From CAVORB01 sp963698495 (lineage in GTDB: Bacteria > Pseudomonadota > Gammaproteobacteria > Chromatiales > Chromatiaceae), in the NCBI GenBank assembly GCA_963698495.1, contig CAVORB010000023.1:1-64000 (forward strand): a DNA stretch of 64,000 bases, in the 5' to 3' direction. Position numbers and translations under genes: made by a program. Shown here piece after piece: positions 1 to 9,098 of the stretch (positions within the stretch are counted from its first letter, which is position 1; the number at the start of each line of letters is the position of its first letter). The notes below the pieces were generated by a model that was given only the letters and a program-made list of their open reading frames with translations, made no database searches and had not been told where the DNA came from.

Positions 1-67
1 GAACGTGACCGCCCGTTCCGGGGATCGTGACCGCTTTGCACATCGCGGCGGCGCTGGGGTGGATTAT

Positions 68-823
68 TCAGACAGAGCGGTCACGATCAGTCAAATCTGT
101 CTTGGTCTTTCGCATTGATTCTCCTCTCAGTGGCAGACGGTGTGAGTTGTGCAGAAGGCGGTCGAGGATCGCGTCGGCGAGGGTGGCTTCGCCGATGAAA
201 TCGTGCCAGTGCTCGATGGGCAGTTGGCTAGCGATCAAGGTGGATCGCAGGCCATGGCGGTCCTCGATGATCTCCATCAGATCGTTGCGTTGGGCGGCGG
301 CGATTTTTTGGATTCCCCAGTCGTCGAGGATGATCAGGTCGGTTTTCGCCAGCTGATTCATCAACCGCGGGTAGCTGCCATCGCCGTGGGCGATGCGCAA
401 GGTCTCCAACAGGCGGGGCAGGCGGAAGTAGCGCACTGAGAGGCCTTGGCGGCAGGCCTGATTGCCCAGTGCACAGGCGAGCCAGGTCTTGCCGCTACCG
501 GCCGGTCCGGTGATACCCAGGTTGTGGTGGCGTTGGATCCATTGACAGCTTGCCAGGGTGCTCATGAAGGGCCGATCGATCCCCCGGGGGTGACGGTAGT
601 CGATATCCTCCACGCAGGCGCCTACGCGCAGTTTGGCGGCCTTGAGCAGGCGTGCGAGGCGGCGGTTGTCCCGATAGAGGATCTCCTGCTCGAGCAACAG
701 AGCGAAGCGCTCCTCGAAGGACAACTCTTGGCCCGCGGGTTGGGCCAGTTGCTGCTCGAAGGCCGCGGCCATGCCGGTGAGTCGGAGCCTGTGCAGTTTA
801 TCCAGGGTGTGCTGATGCAACAT
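68..823 (-). CDS. istB: IS21 helper ATPase IstB
   Basis: This is the AAA+ helper ATPase of IS21 transposition, which partners IstA in target selection and strand transfer. The start chosen begins MLHQHTLDKLHRLRL and gives 251 residues, the normal family length. The Walker A motif is GPAGSGKTW, the Walker B-like motif is LIILDDWG, and the sensor region ends in TLIASQLP. The gene lies directly downstream of istA with a gap of 26 bases. The reading frame stays open upstream through istA, but only the part from 823 matches IstB. The gene appears intact. Confidence 0.93.
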   Translation of the reverse strand: MLHQHTLDKLHRLRLTGMAAAFEQQLAQPAGQELSFEERFALLLEQEILYRDNRRLARLLKAAKLRVGACVEDIDYRHPRGIDRPFMSTLASCQWIQRHHNLGITGPAGSGKTWLACALGNQACRQGLSVRYFRLPRLLETLRIAHGDGSYPRLMNQLAKTDLIILDDWGIQKIAAAQRNDLMEIIEDRHGLRSTLIASQLPIEHWHDFIGEATLADAILDRLLHNSHRLPLRGESMRKTKTDLTDRDRSV

Positions 824-849
824 GATGGGTTCCTCTTCAAGCGGGAGAA

Positions 850-2367
850 TCAGTGGTAGTAGCCGGGGCCGCGCACATTGGCGTGCAGGGGCAGTTCCCC
901 CTGCTCGGGGCCTTCCTCGAGCAGGGGTTGGCGATCGAGCCCCTGCTTGAGGATGGAGCTGACACTGCGGTAGCTCGGTGAGTGGATGGCCAAGGCCCGC
1001 TCGCAGGCCGCCTCCAGGCGCTCCTTGCCGTAGCGCCGGGCATGGCTCAACAGGCCTAGGCAACGGCGGTATCCGTGCTCCGGGTGAGGCAGGTCCTGGA
1101 GCTGGCGCTTGACCACCTCGAGCGTGGCCGGACCGATCTGTCCGGCCCAGTTCAGGAAGCGCCCCGGGGACCACTCGCGGTGTTGCCGATGGGAACTGGG
1201 CATGTGCTCGGGGAGGGTGGAGAACAGCTGGGAGTGGCTGCGCGCATGGGCGGCGATGCGTTGCCCTTTGTGGAAGACCTCCACGACGCTGGCACTGGCA
1301 CGCACATCCAGGACATGGCCGACCCAGCGGTGCGGAACGCTGTAGTAGCGCTTGTCGAGCTCGACGTGGTAATCGATACCGGGTTTGGCCTGCTTCCACT
1401 CGGCGTATTCGTAGGGGGTGGCCGGCAAGGGTTTCAGAGCGGGTTTGTCCAGTGCCTCGAAGGCGCTCTGGCGGCTGCCGGGCAGCTTCTGGAAGGGGCG
1501 TGTGTTGAGTTCGGTCAGCAGGTCGCGGATGGCCGCGTTGAGCTCTGAAAGCGAGAAGAAGGCGTGGTTGCGAAGCCGTGCCAGGATCCACCGCTCGACC
1601 ACCTGTACGCCCACCTCGGCTTTGGATTTGTCCTTGGGCTTGTACGGGCGGGCCGGCAGGATGGCGCAGCCGTAATGGCGTGCCAGCTCCTGATAGGTGG
1701 CGTTGGGCTCGGGGTCATAGCGGCAGGCCTTGGTGACCCCGCTGCGTAGATTATCGGGCACCAGTAACGCCACCACCCCGCCGAAGAACGCGAAGGCGCG
1801 CTGATGCGAGGCGATCCACTGGGGCAGCTCCTGCGTCCAGGTCGCCTCGGCATAGGTGTAGCTGGAGGCACCGAGCACGGCGACGAACACCTGGGCCTGG
1901 CGCAGCTCCCCGGTGGTGGCGTCCACGATCGGCACCGTCGGGCCGCAGTAGTCGATAAACAGCTTCTCCCCGGCGCGGTGAAGCTGACGCATGCTGCGCT
2001 TCTGGCGCTGGACCCAGCGGCGGTAGTGCTCGCAGAACTGGGTGTAACGGTAGGCCCGCTCGCCGGCCTCGGCCACGTACTCCGACCACAGCAGCTGCAG
2101 GGTCACACCCTTACGTTTGAGCTCGGTGTGGATCTTGGCGTGATCGGGCTCGGCGAAGCGCGTTGAGGCCTGTCGCGGCGGATAGAGCCGCGCCTCCAGG
2201 GCGGCTTCGTCCATGCCCTGCGGTAGCGGCCAGGATAGCCCCTGGGCCTTGGCCAGGCTGACGTACTTGCCGACCACCCCTTTGGAGAGCCCGACGGCAC
2301 AGGCGACTTGATCGTGGCTGAGCTTTGCCTCGAATTTCAGTCGCAGGACTTCGGTGATTTTACGCAT
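850..2367 (-). CDS. istA: IS21 transposase IstA
   Basis: This is a DDE transposase of the IS21 family, 505 residues from the start MRKITEVLRLKFEAKLS. The N-terminal helix-turn-helix is visible around residues 8-35 (SHDQVACAVGLSKGVVGKYV). The catalytic core shows FIDYCGPTVPIVD, LLVPDNLRSGV and KDKSKAEVGVQ, which supply the D, D and E. The frame can be opened further upstream to 2523, but that stretch runs through the terminal repeats, so 2367 is preferred. It is followed by istB. No frameshift is present, unlike the second element in this window. Confidence 0.93.
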   Translation of the reverse strand: MRKITEVLRLKFEAKLSHDQVACAVGLSKGVVGKYVSLAKAQGLSWPLPQGMDEAALEARLYPPRQASTRFAEPDHAKIHTELKRKGVTLQLLWSEYVAEAGERAYRYTQFCEHYRRWVQRQKRSMRQLHRAGEKLFIDYCGPTVPIVDATTGELRQAQVFVAVLGASSYTYAEATWTQELPQWIASHQRAFAFFGGVVALLVPDNLRSGVTKACRYDPEPNATYQELARHYGCAILPARPYKPKDKSKAEVGVQVVERWILARLRNHAFFSLSELNAAIRDLLTELNTRPFQKLPGSRQSAFEALDKPALKPLPATPYEYAEWKQAKPGIDYHVELDKRYYSVPHRWVGHVLDVRASASVVEVFHKGQRIAAHARSHSQLFSTLPEHMPSSHRQHREWSPGRFLNWAGQIGPATLEVVKRQLQDLPHPEHGYRRCLGLLSHARRYGKERLEAACERALAIHSPSYRSVSSILKQGLDRQPLLEEGPEQGELPLHANVRGPGYYH

Positions 2368-2459
2368 TGGACTCCTCTTGCCTGGCATCTTTCCCCTCGC
2401 AACAGCAAAAGGCGGGGGTTGATGCCAGAAAAACTGAAGGAAATCCAGCGCGCTACGAT

Positions 2460-2616
2460 TGATTCCGGGGATCGTGACCGGTGATTCCGGGATCGTGACC
2501 GCCGATTCCGGAAAACCGGTCAAAATCGGTCACGATCAAACGGAATCGCCGGTCACGTTCGCCCGAAACGGGCGGTCACGATCAAACGAAATGGGTGGTC
2601 ACGATGGGCCGAAATA
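2460..2616. repeat. Right-end multiple terminal repeats of the IS21 element
   Basis: This segment contains two direct copies of a repeat reading roughly TTCCGGGATCGTGACCG, then three or four inverted copies built on CGGTCACGATCAAACG. The same motif occurs in opposite orientation at the left edge of the window. The arrangement matches IstA-binding terminal repeats of IS21 elements. No gene is seen between here and the next element at 2793. Confidence 0.7.
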
Positions 2617-2792
2617 CGCAGCACCCATGAAAACCTCGCGGCTTGCCCTTACCAGGAACGTAGTATCTATGACAAACAGGTCTTTTACCGGTCCCGGCAT
2701 AAGGATTGCGTTCTACTTTGCTATTGGAACCGCCGGGTGCAGTCTCGTCGCGACCAGCTTCCCCAGGAAAGAGTAAATCCTTGACGCCTACA

Positions 2793-2830
2793 GAAATTGA
2801 CCCACCTCTGCTCACCAAAACGGACCCACC
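2793..2830. repeat. Left terminal inverted repeat of the ParB-type element
   Basis: It pairs with 6705-6742. Shared blocks include GACCCAC and TGCTCA followed by CAAA. The GACCCACC word occurs twice, which suggests an array of transposase-binding sites. Confidence 0.65.
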
Positions 2831-2984
2831 GAAGTTTGGCGGAGTTGCTCTCGGTTGACGATTCGATTCCGCTCTCGACGTTCTCACCACACGGACGGCC
2901 GTTGCCGGCTTGGCGCGGCGATCGCCAGCGCCCAGCTCAGCAGCGAATCTCCTGGTAGGAAGTCTTCGATTCGGGAGGTGGGCC

Positions 2985-3432
2985 ATGAGCAAGCGGCGGT
3001 GTGCGGCCTGCGGCTGCCTGTTCGAGCCGCGGCGCAATGTTCCTCAGCAACGGTATTGCTCGAAGCGGGCGTGTCAGCGAACACGCCGGCGACGCTGGCA
3101 GCGCCAGAAGCTCAAGGCCGATGCGGACTACCGGGCCAACCAAGCCGCGGCGCAGCAGCGCTGGCGCGAACGCCATCCGGATTACTGGCGCCGCTACCGC
3201 CAGACCCATCCCGAGTACGCCGCGCGTAACCGCGAACGACAACGCACGAGGAACCGCCGCCAGCGTTCGGCGACCACAGGTCCATCCCCGCCGCCGATTG
3301 CAAACATGGACGCGTACGGCTCACAAACAGCCCCTTCGTTCAGGGACTTACCGGCTTGTTCCGGTGGCGGCCGAGGGGGTTGCAAAGATGGACGCGTACG
3401 TGGTGGAAATGCGTGTACTTTCCGCGGCTTAG
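2985..3432 (+). pseudogene. Element-borne cysteine-rich basic protein, frameshifted
   Basis: The protein begins MSKRRCAACGCLFEP, with a strong ribosome-binding site (GGGAGGTGGG) just upstream. Residues 6-35 hold a C-x2-C...C-x4-C arrangement (CAAC ... YCSKRAC), suggesting a small zinc-binding fold, followed by a very Arg/Gln-rich stretch. The C-terminal part has two similar segments around ANMDAY and AKMDAY. One extra base near 3330 shifts the frame; removing it joins the protein to the ending KMDAYVVEMRVLSAA and a stop at 3430-3432. Small proteins of this kind precede ParB-like genes in other elements of this layout (recalled, not checked). Its function is unknown; DNA binding is an inference. 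Confidence 0.6.
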
Positions 3433-3505
3433 GGGCATTTCGGGGGTGATTGCAAAGAGAGGACTCGATGGGCAAAGGGCGGCTCGGGAAGGTAGCGTAT
3501 GGGCC

Positions 3506-4412
3506 ATGGAGAACGTCCTGCACCTTGACCTGCACGCCCTGATTCCGCGCTTCGCGGCGCTGCGCCTGCACGATCCCGCCCGGCTCGGGCGCTTGAAAGC
3601 TTCCATCGAGCGACAGGGCCAGCTCGTGCCGGTCGTGGCCGTGCCCGAGGCGGGCAAGGAGGGCCGCTGGGTCTTGATCGACGGCTACCGGCGTCGCGAG
3701 GCGCTGCAGAGCATCGGCCAGGACCTGATCTGGGTCGACGCCTGGGAGCGCTCGGTCGACGAGGCGCTGCTGGCCTGTCTGGCCCGCGGTCCGGATCGCC
3801 CCTGGGAGGCGATCGAGGAGGCGGCGCTGATCGAGGAGCTCGCCAGGCGCCATCCGCTGCAGGCCATTGCCCAGCAGCTCGGGCGTGATGTGAGCTGGGT
3901 GAGCCGGCGCTTGAGCCTGATCAAGGCCCTGCCCGAGGATCTGCTCGAGCAGGTCCGAGCAGGGCGGATTTCACTCTGGGCGGCCAGCCGCATCCTGGTA
4001 CCGTTGGCGCGCGCCAACGCCAAGCACGCCCGCACCCTGCTGGAGAAGCTTCGAGCAGGAGCCCCTCTCGACCCGCGAGCTCAAACGTCTTTACGAGCGT
4101 TACGAGCAAGCGCCGCGCGCCCAGCGCCAACGCCTGGTGGAGAACCCGCGACTGTTTCTCAAGGCGGTGCAGAGCCGGGAGGAGGAGGCGGCCGACAAGC
4201 GCCTGGCTGCCGGTCCCGAGGGAGCCTGGCACCACGACCTGCGGGTGCTCGGTGCGATCCTCGCGCGCCTGAGCGGGCAGGTCCCGACGCTGTTCGCCCC
4301 GACCCAGGACGCCGCTGAGCGCGAGCGCCTCGCGCAGGCCTTCGCGCCGGCGAAGACCCAGTTTGAGCGCCTGGAGCAGGCCCTCTCAGAGGTACCCGGC
4401 CATGATCGCTGA
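3506..4412 (+). pseudogene. ParB N-terminal-domain protein of the element, frameshifted
   Basis: The start is ATG at 3506 (MENVLHLDLHALIPRF). The first 90 residues form a ParB/Srx-type domain with VLIDGYRRREAL. A KorB/ParB-like helix-turn-helix follows (IAQQLGRDVSWVSRRLSLIKALPE). An extra base near 4052 breaks the frame. Without it the protein continues EQEPLSTRELKRLYERYE and ends ALSEVPGHDR at 4412, about 301 residues in total. Its stop overlaps the start of the downstream transposase (4402), implying translational coupling. It is not the chromosomal partitioning ParB, since no parA or parS is seen and it sits inside a transposable element. A role in transposition regulation or target choice is inferred only. 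Confidence 0.75.
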
Positions 4413-5798
4413 GGAACTGCGCCAGGCGATCCGGGTGCTCAAGGACGCAAGGCCGGCCCCTGCGCGAGATCAGCCGAACGCTGAAGGTCTCGCGCAACAC
4501 GGTGCGTCGGGTGCTGCGCGAGCCCGAGCAGCCGCAAGCGCCGAGCGGAGGATCCCCGCGAGCCAGGCCATTGTCGAGCTGCTGCCGGAGCTCTACCGCG
4601 ACTGCAAGGGCAATGCGGTGCGCATCGGCGAGATCCTCAAAGACACGCATCGCATCGAGATCGCCTACAGCACCCTGACCCGGTTGATCCGCGAGCACAC
4701 CGATCTGCGTACCCCCAAAAAGCGCAGCGGCACCTACACCTTCGGCCCCGGCGAGGAGATGCAGCACGACACCTCGCCGCATCGCCTCACCCTGGGAGGC
4801 AAGAAGGTCAAGGCCCAGTGTGCCAGCCTCATCCTGGCCTACTGCCGGATGCTGTTCATCGCCTACTACCCGCGCTTCACCCGCTTCGAGGCCAAGGCCT
4901 TTCTGAGCCGCGGCGCTGCAGTTCTTCGACGGGGCCGCCCGGCGCTGTGTCATCGACAACACCAGCGTCATCCTCGCCGGGGGCTGCGGTGCCAATGCCC
5001 TGATCGCCCCGGAGATGGAGGCCTTCGGCGAGCTGTTCGGGTTTGAGTTCATGGCCCATGCCATCGGGCATTCCGATCGCAAGGGCCGGATCGAGCGACC
5101 GTTTTCCTACGTCGAGAATAACTTCCTCGCCGGGCGTACCTTCGCCGATTGGGCCGACCTCAATGCCCAGGCCCGCGCCTGGTGTGAGGGGGTCGCCAAT
5201 GCCAAGCCGAAGCGCATCCTCGGTATGAGCCCGCAGGCGGCCTACCCGATGGAGAAGGCGCATCTGCTGGCGCTGCCCGCCTACATCCCGCCGGTGACCG
5301 AGATCCATTACCGGGTCGTGGACTGCTACGGCTTCGTGCATCTGGATACCAATCGCTACTCGGTTCCGGAGCGCTGGGTCGGCAAGAAGGTGGCAGTGCA
5401 CAAGCGCCCGGAGCAGGTCCTGGTCTATGCCGATCGCAAACAGATCGCCGAGCATCCGCGCCTGATCGGCCAGCGCCAGGGCGAGCAGCGCGCCTCCGGC
5501 CATCATACCCAGCTCGAGCGCCGCCGTGCCGCCGGTCCTTCCCCCCAGGAGCAGGCGCTCACGGGCCGCGATCCGCGCCTCGATGCGTACGTGGCGGCCT
5601 TGAAAAAACGCGCCCCCGGCCGCGGGATCAGCCAAGCTGCGCCGCCTCCTGGAGCTCAAGCGTACCTATCCCGCCGAGCCGTTCCTGGCCGCCATCGAGC
5701 AGGCCCTGCACTATGGCCTGTTCGATCTGGCTCGCCTGGAGCGTCTCATCCTCGAGCGCGTGGCCGGGGACTTCTTCGACCTCGAGGAGGAAATCTGA
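4402..5798 (+). pseudogene. istA: IstA-like DDE transposase, multiple frameshifts
   Basis: The gene starts MIAEELRQAIRVLKDA and ends DFFDLEEEI at a TGA overlapping the istB start. The N-terminal helix-turn-helix (REISRTLKVSRNTVRRVLR) is in a different frame from the start. Middle segments include GEEMQHDTSPHRLTLGG and VIDNTSVILAGG, probably the first two acidic residues of the DDE core. HSDRKGRIERPFSYVENNF holds the catalytic Glu region. The C-terminal IstA-type domain contains LDTNRYSVPERWVGK. Shifts lie near 4448, 4540, 4914 and 5623; three are repaired by deleting one base. No internal stop in the stitched frame was noticed, so the protein may be intact in the cell. Confidence 0.8.
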
Positions 5799-6578
5799 TG
5801 CGTGAGGACATCGAGAAGCTGCTCGCACAGCTGCACTTCAAGGGCATGGCCGAGAGCCTCGAGCGAATCCTCGCGGCAGCCGACGCCGAGGCACTGCCCG
5901 CCACCGAGGTGATCTACCGTCTACTGCTCGAGGAGTGGCGCTACCGCCAGGAGCGCAGCCTCGCCTATCGCCTCGCCCAGGCCAAGCTGCCCTGGGAGTG
6001 GTCGCTGGAGACCTTCCCCTTCGAGCGCCAGCCCGGCGTCAATGCCGCCCAGATCAAGGGACTGGCCGGACTGGACTTTATCGCGCGGGCCGAGAACCTG
6101 GTGTTCATCGGCGCGCCCGGCACCGGCAAGTCGGGACTGGCCATCGGTCTGTTGCGCCAGGCCCTGATCAATGGCTACCGGGCCCGCTTCTACAAGGCCC
6201 AGGATCTCTTCGATGAGCTCTATGCCTCACTGGCCGATCGCTCCACCTCCCGCTTGCTCAACCGTCTCAGCCGCTATGACGTCCTGCAAATCGACGAGCT
6301 CGGCTATCTGACCCTCAAGCCCGAACAGGTCAACGCCTTCTTCAAGCTCATGGATCTGCGCTACGGCCAGACGGCCTTCGATTATCACCACCAATCTCGA
6401 CTATCCGGACTGGTACGAGCTGTTCCAGCGCAAACCCCTGGTCGATGCACTGCTCGATCGCCTCCAGCATCACTGCATCACCATCCGCATCGACGGGCCT
6501 TCGCTTCGGGTGCCCGACAACGATCCCAATCCCCCTTCACCGAAACGCCGCCGCAAGACCTCCACCACCAAGAAATAG
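5798..6578 (+). pseudogene. istB: IstB-like ATPase of the element, one frameshift
   Basis: The ATG at 5798-5800 overlaps the istA stop, so the two are translationally coupled. The protein begins MREDIEKLLAQLHFKGMAE and carries a Walker A motif GAPGTGKS and Walker B motif LQIDELGYL. An extra base near 6393 breaks the frame. Removing it restores LIITTNLDYPDWYELF and a basic C-terminus ending at TAG 6576-6578, about 259 residues. It is a different subgroup from the first istB in this window, with low visible similarity outside the ATPase motifs. Confidence 0.85.
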
Positions 6579-6704
6579 TTGCTTCCACTCCGGCGCGCCG
6601 ATCACCTTCGAGACCGCTGCCCCTCAACTGACCTGATCACCTCTCTCTCCCCACCAACCATATCCTTCAACGCTTCGCTCCACCCAACTATCGACTGCGC
6701 AGAT

Positions 6705-6742
6705 CGAGGGTTCGCTTTGATGAGCATAAGTGGGTCTGTTTC
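6705..6742. repeat. Right terminal inverted repeat of the ParB-type element
   Basis: The reverse complement matches the left end at 2793-2830 at 29 of 38 positions. The stretch from here to 6934 contains no gene I can support. Confidence 0.65.
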
Positions 6743-6934
6743 CCTGAGCGGCGGGGGTAAATCCATCCGTGACGACGGGTTCTACTATTTCGGGCCACTG
6801 TTAGCACTACGGAGTACCCTTTTGGAACTCTGGGAAAAGTAGGCATAAGTCCGAGTATGCAAGCCTCCGTCGTGCACGTATCACCGGAACGCCGCTGAGA
6901 ATTCAGTGGTGTCCAGGGTAGAACGACGAATGAT

Positions 6935-7327
6935 CTAGCGTTCGAGGAAGTCTCGGAGCGTGATAATCGGGACGTCAGCATACCGACCAAGGCGAAGCAT
7001 GGCCCGGTCGCCGGTCACGATGGCGTCTGCTTTTCCAGATACGCCACATTCTAGGATGCGGTTATCGGGTTCATCTGTCAGCGCGTCTGCTTGGTGGGTT
7101 GCCTCAACGAGTTCTCCGGTATCAGAGAGAAACACCGCTACGCGGGCCAACTCCTCCCGATCGCGGCTGAACTTTCGGGACAAGACCCCAAGCACCTCCT
7201 GAATGATTGGCTTAGAGACCAATAAATGGTCTTCCCCGCCTACTACGCGGTGCATGGCCTGATCGGCAGCTCCGCCGGGGAAGACCAACGCCGCGACCAG
7301 AACGTTGGAGTCGAAGACGACCCTCAC
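6935..7327 (-). CDS. PIN-domain toxin of a type II toxin-antitoxin pair
   Basis: This is a 130-residue PIN-domain ribonuclease of the COG1569 type. The first acidic residue is in FDSNVLVAAL near the N-terminus. Further conserved acids sit in TDEPDNRILECG and ADAIVTGDRAML, and the C-terminal end PIITLRDFLER is typical of the family. The start is a GTG that overlaps the antitoxin stop by four bases (GTGA), so the toxin is probably coupled to antitoxin translation. The complex would cleave RNA when free of antitoxin; the target is unknown. Confidence 0.88.
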   Translation of the reverse strand: MRVVFDSNVLVAALVFPGGAADQAMHRVVGGEDHLLVSKPIIQEVLGVLSRKFSRDREELARVAVFLSDTGELVEATHQADALTDEPDNRILECGVSGKADAIVTGDRAMLRLGRYADVPIITLRDFLER

Positions 7328-7560
7328 TGTTCCAAGTATTTTTCAAGGTCGCTTTGGGTCAGGATGCCCTTTGCCACGGCTTGCTCGGACCAATACCCTT
7401 GAATGTGCTGCATTTCCTTCGTCAAGCGCTGCTTCCTGATCAGCCGAAGCGCATCCTGGATGACGGCGCTTAGAGTCTTTCCCTCAGCGCGCGCCGTTGT
7501 CTCGGCCTCCTCAGCGAGGTCAGCAGGCAACGAGATGGTTTTCTTTACCGCGGTAGCCAT
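7324..7560 (-). CDS. Ribbon-helix-helix antitoxin
   Basis: The 78-residue protein begins MATAVKKTISLPADLAEEAE, a typical beta strand and first helix of a ribbon-helix-helix DNA-binding domain. The second helix follows (TLSAVIQDALRLIRKQRL). The C-terminal tail would bind and block the PIN toxin encoded immediately downstream. Antitoxins of this type usually repress their own operon, so an operator is expected just upstream of 7560, but I did not identify it. Confidence 0.87.
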   Translation of the reverse strand: MATAVKKTISLPADLAEEAETTARAEGKTLSAVIQDALRLIRKQRLTKEMQHIQGYWSEQAVAKGILTQSDLEKYLEQ

Positions 7561-8086
7561 GTCCGCTCAACCTTTCAATTTAGCATTGGTATGACAAAAT
7601 ACTACCAGCAAATCGCCCAGAGCAACAACCTGCCGGATCGCCGACTTACAGGCCGGTAGGATGGGAATTAAAATACACAAGGCTGTAGCTTCGCCAACGG
7701 CAGCTTTGCAGCGTTTTGCTGCCCTTCACTTTTCCCGAGCCACTGTCCGGAACTGGGACAATCCAGTCAGTCCAAACGCCGTGCCCACGATCAGCAGAAG
7801 ACGGCAAACGCTGGTATCGACGAAATGGTCCGCAGCCCTGATCGTGGTGAAAACCAAACAGTGTCTCGCGGCAAACCGTATAGTCCGTGAAGAAGGATAG
7901 ACAAGGGCATATGGCGGTGCATCAGTTTGTTGCGGCGCCGAATCTTCGATGGGACCGCGATCTGGCCGGCTGATGGCTATTTCAGCCACCCTATCTTCAG
8001 CCCCCCATTCAGCTTCTTATGCCGCCGCCCGGGCAAAGCGCCCCACTCGCCCGCTCCGATGACCGGTGTCTTATGACACAGTGTCG
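7561..8086. other. Gene-free stretch
   Basis: About 530 bases hold no gene I can support. Open frames of 60-87 codons exist on both strands, but they have no recognisable domain, ribosome-binding site or similarity. The base composition is more AT-rich than in the neighbouring core genes, which fits accessory DNA. Confidence 0.5.
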
Positions 8087-8827
8087 TTAGTCGTCCATTC
8101 CAGCTATCAAGGCACGCTCATACTCTCTCGCGTAACCGGCGATCTGCTCCGCACGATCCGTCCCGTTGACGATGCGCCGTGCATTCACGTAGTCCACCGA
8201 TCCAGGTTTGATGTAGTCGCTTAGCCTCTTTCCCGTGAAGTCACCATCCCTCATGCCGCCGACCGTGATGAGAGCGGATGTGCTGGGTACGAGCGCAAGA
8301 TTCCAGTCGTCGTGCACCTGGTACGGGATCTTGTAGATGTGAACCCGCTCGATCGCGTGCAGCTTCTCCTGCTGTCGCTTGTAGTTCTCCTCCCAGGTCA
8401 ACTGGACATATCCACGGCCGAACCAGGGCGCGTACCGCGTATTCCAGCCACCATACTCCTCGATTGGCTGCATGATTCGTGCGGTTTCATGGTAGACGGT
8501 GGCGAGGATATAGGCCGATTGCTCGAGTACCGGATCGAGGCCGGCGACCGAGCAGACGTTGCCAATGATATTGTGACCGTCCACCTGACCCTGGCTGAGC
8601 GATCCGCCGAACAGGCCGGCCCTGATCACATCGAAGAACGCCGCTGCATTAAATTCGGGGCGATCTTGCTCCGGGCCGGACGGCTTGGCTTCCGGCAACG
8701 GACCCGCGTCTACAGATGCTTCGTCAAGTTCAGCGGCCTTGGCAACGGCGTCCGCGTAGTCTTGCGCCGCTTTGGCCATCGCCGCTTTGTACGCATCAGC
8801 CATGTGATCGCCCATCCGTCGTCGCAT
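8087..8827 (-). CDS. GH19-type endolysin/chitinase-like protein
   Basis: The protein resembles glycoside hydrolase family 19 lysozyme-like enzymes that cut peptidoglycan or chitin. Conserved stretches are ILATVYHETARIMQP, with the probable catalytic Glu, then WFGRGYVQLTWEENY, and VNARRIVNGTDRAEQIAGY near the C-terminus. The N-terminal 50 residues are Ala-rich with no signal peptide, as in phage endolysins. Possible starts are 8827, 8815 or 8803; the last (MADAYKAAMAK) looks most natural. The start region overlaps the end of the broken ihfB. The pairing suggests prophage or other mobile-element remains. Confidence 0.8.
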   Translation of the reverse strand: MRRRMGDHMADAYKAAMAKAAQDYADAVAKAAELDEASVDAGPLPEAKPSGPEQDRPEFNAAAFFDVIRAGLFGGSLSQGQVDGHNIIGNVCSVAGLDPVLEQSAYILATVYHETARIMQPIEEYGGWNTRYAPWFGRGYVQLTWEENYKRQQEKLHAIERVHIYKIPYQVHDDWNLALVPSTSALITVGGMRDGDFTGKRLSDYIKPGSVDYVNARRIVNGTDRAEQIAGYAREYERALIAGMDD

Positions 8828-9098
8828 TTACACGGTCTCGCAAGGCCTTTCCAGGCTTGAAGTGCGGAGCAAACCTTGCGGGCACGGCCACCGCCTCGCC
8901 GGTCTTGGGATTGCGTCCGATACGGGGCGGACGCGAATGGAGCGTGAAGCTGCCGAATCACCGGACCTCAATGCGCTTGCCCGCTGCCAGCGTATCGCTC
9001 ATCTGCTGCAGCATGGTCTTGACGGCGAGCTCCACGTCGCGTTCGCTCAGGGTGCTTTGTGCGCGCGTCATGAGGTCGATCAGATCGGATTTCGTCAT
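8796..9098 (-). pseudogene. ihfB: Integration host factor beta-like gene with in-frame stop
   Basis: The gene begins MTKSDLIDLMTRAQSTLSER. The first 46 codons match IHF beta up to KRIEVR. The next codon is TGA where IhfB normally has the Gly of the RGFGSF motif. The same frame then continues FGSFTLHSRPPRIGRNPKTG, containing the DNA-intercalating arm with its conserved Pro, to a stop at 8796. The change is compatible with one base substitution (GGA to TGA). The gene is not in the usual rpsA neighbourhood, so it is probably an extra, accessory copy. Other genes here use TGA as a genuine stop, so recoding is unlikely. Confidence 0.8.

Larger units (their letters stand above)
1..2616 (-). mobile_element. 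IS21-family insertion sequence, left end truncated by window edge
   Basis: The element carries istA and istB in the usual IS21 order, both on the minus strand. Both flanks hold several short copies of a repeat built around CGGTCACGATC. On the left they lie at about 4-34 (direct) and 79-90 (inverted). On the right five or six copies lie between about 2463 and 2616 in both orientations. Multiple terminal repeats are a known feature of IS21 ends, where the transposase binds. The left repeat array already starts at base 4, so the true left end may lie outside the window. I could not define a target-site duplication. Both genes are intact. Confidence 0.85.
2793..6742 (+). mobile_element. Four-gene IS21-like element with a ParB-like and a zinc-finger protein
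   Basis: The segment is bounded by imperfect inverted repeats, 2793-2830 on the left and 6705-6742 on the right, which match at 29 of 38 positions. The left end also repeats GACCCACC internally (2799 and 2823). Inside are four consecutive plus-strand genes: a small cysteine-rich basic protein, a ParB N-terminal-domain protein, an IstA-type DDE transposase and an IstB-type ATPase. Start and stop overlaps link parB to istA and istA to istB. Every gene carries at least one frameshift, nearly all repaired by removing a single base. No clear target-site duplication was found. The boundaries may be a few bases further out than given. Confidence 0.75.

Noticed and set aside
3506..4412. Chromosome-partitioning parB near a replication origin
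   Set aside because: It lies within terminal inverted repeats next to istA and istB, with no parA, parS or dnaA boxes seen.
7726..7989. Possible 87-codon gene on the minus strand
   Set aside because: No ribosome-binding site, domain or neighbour supports it, and the amino-acid pattern looks random.
8950..8970. UGA read as Gly, as in some candidate-phylum bacteria
   Set aside because: TGA is the natural stop of several genes here, for example the element's parB and istA genes and the soluble kinase, so the ihfB TGA is better explained as a nonsense change.
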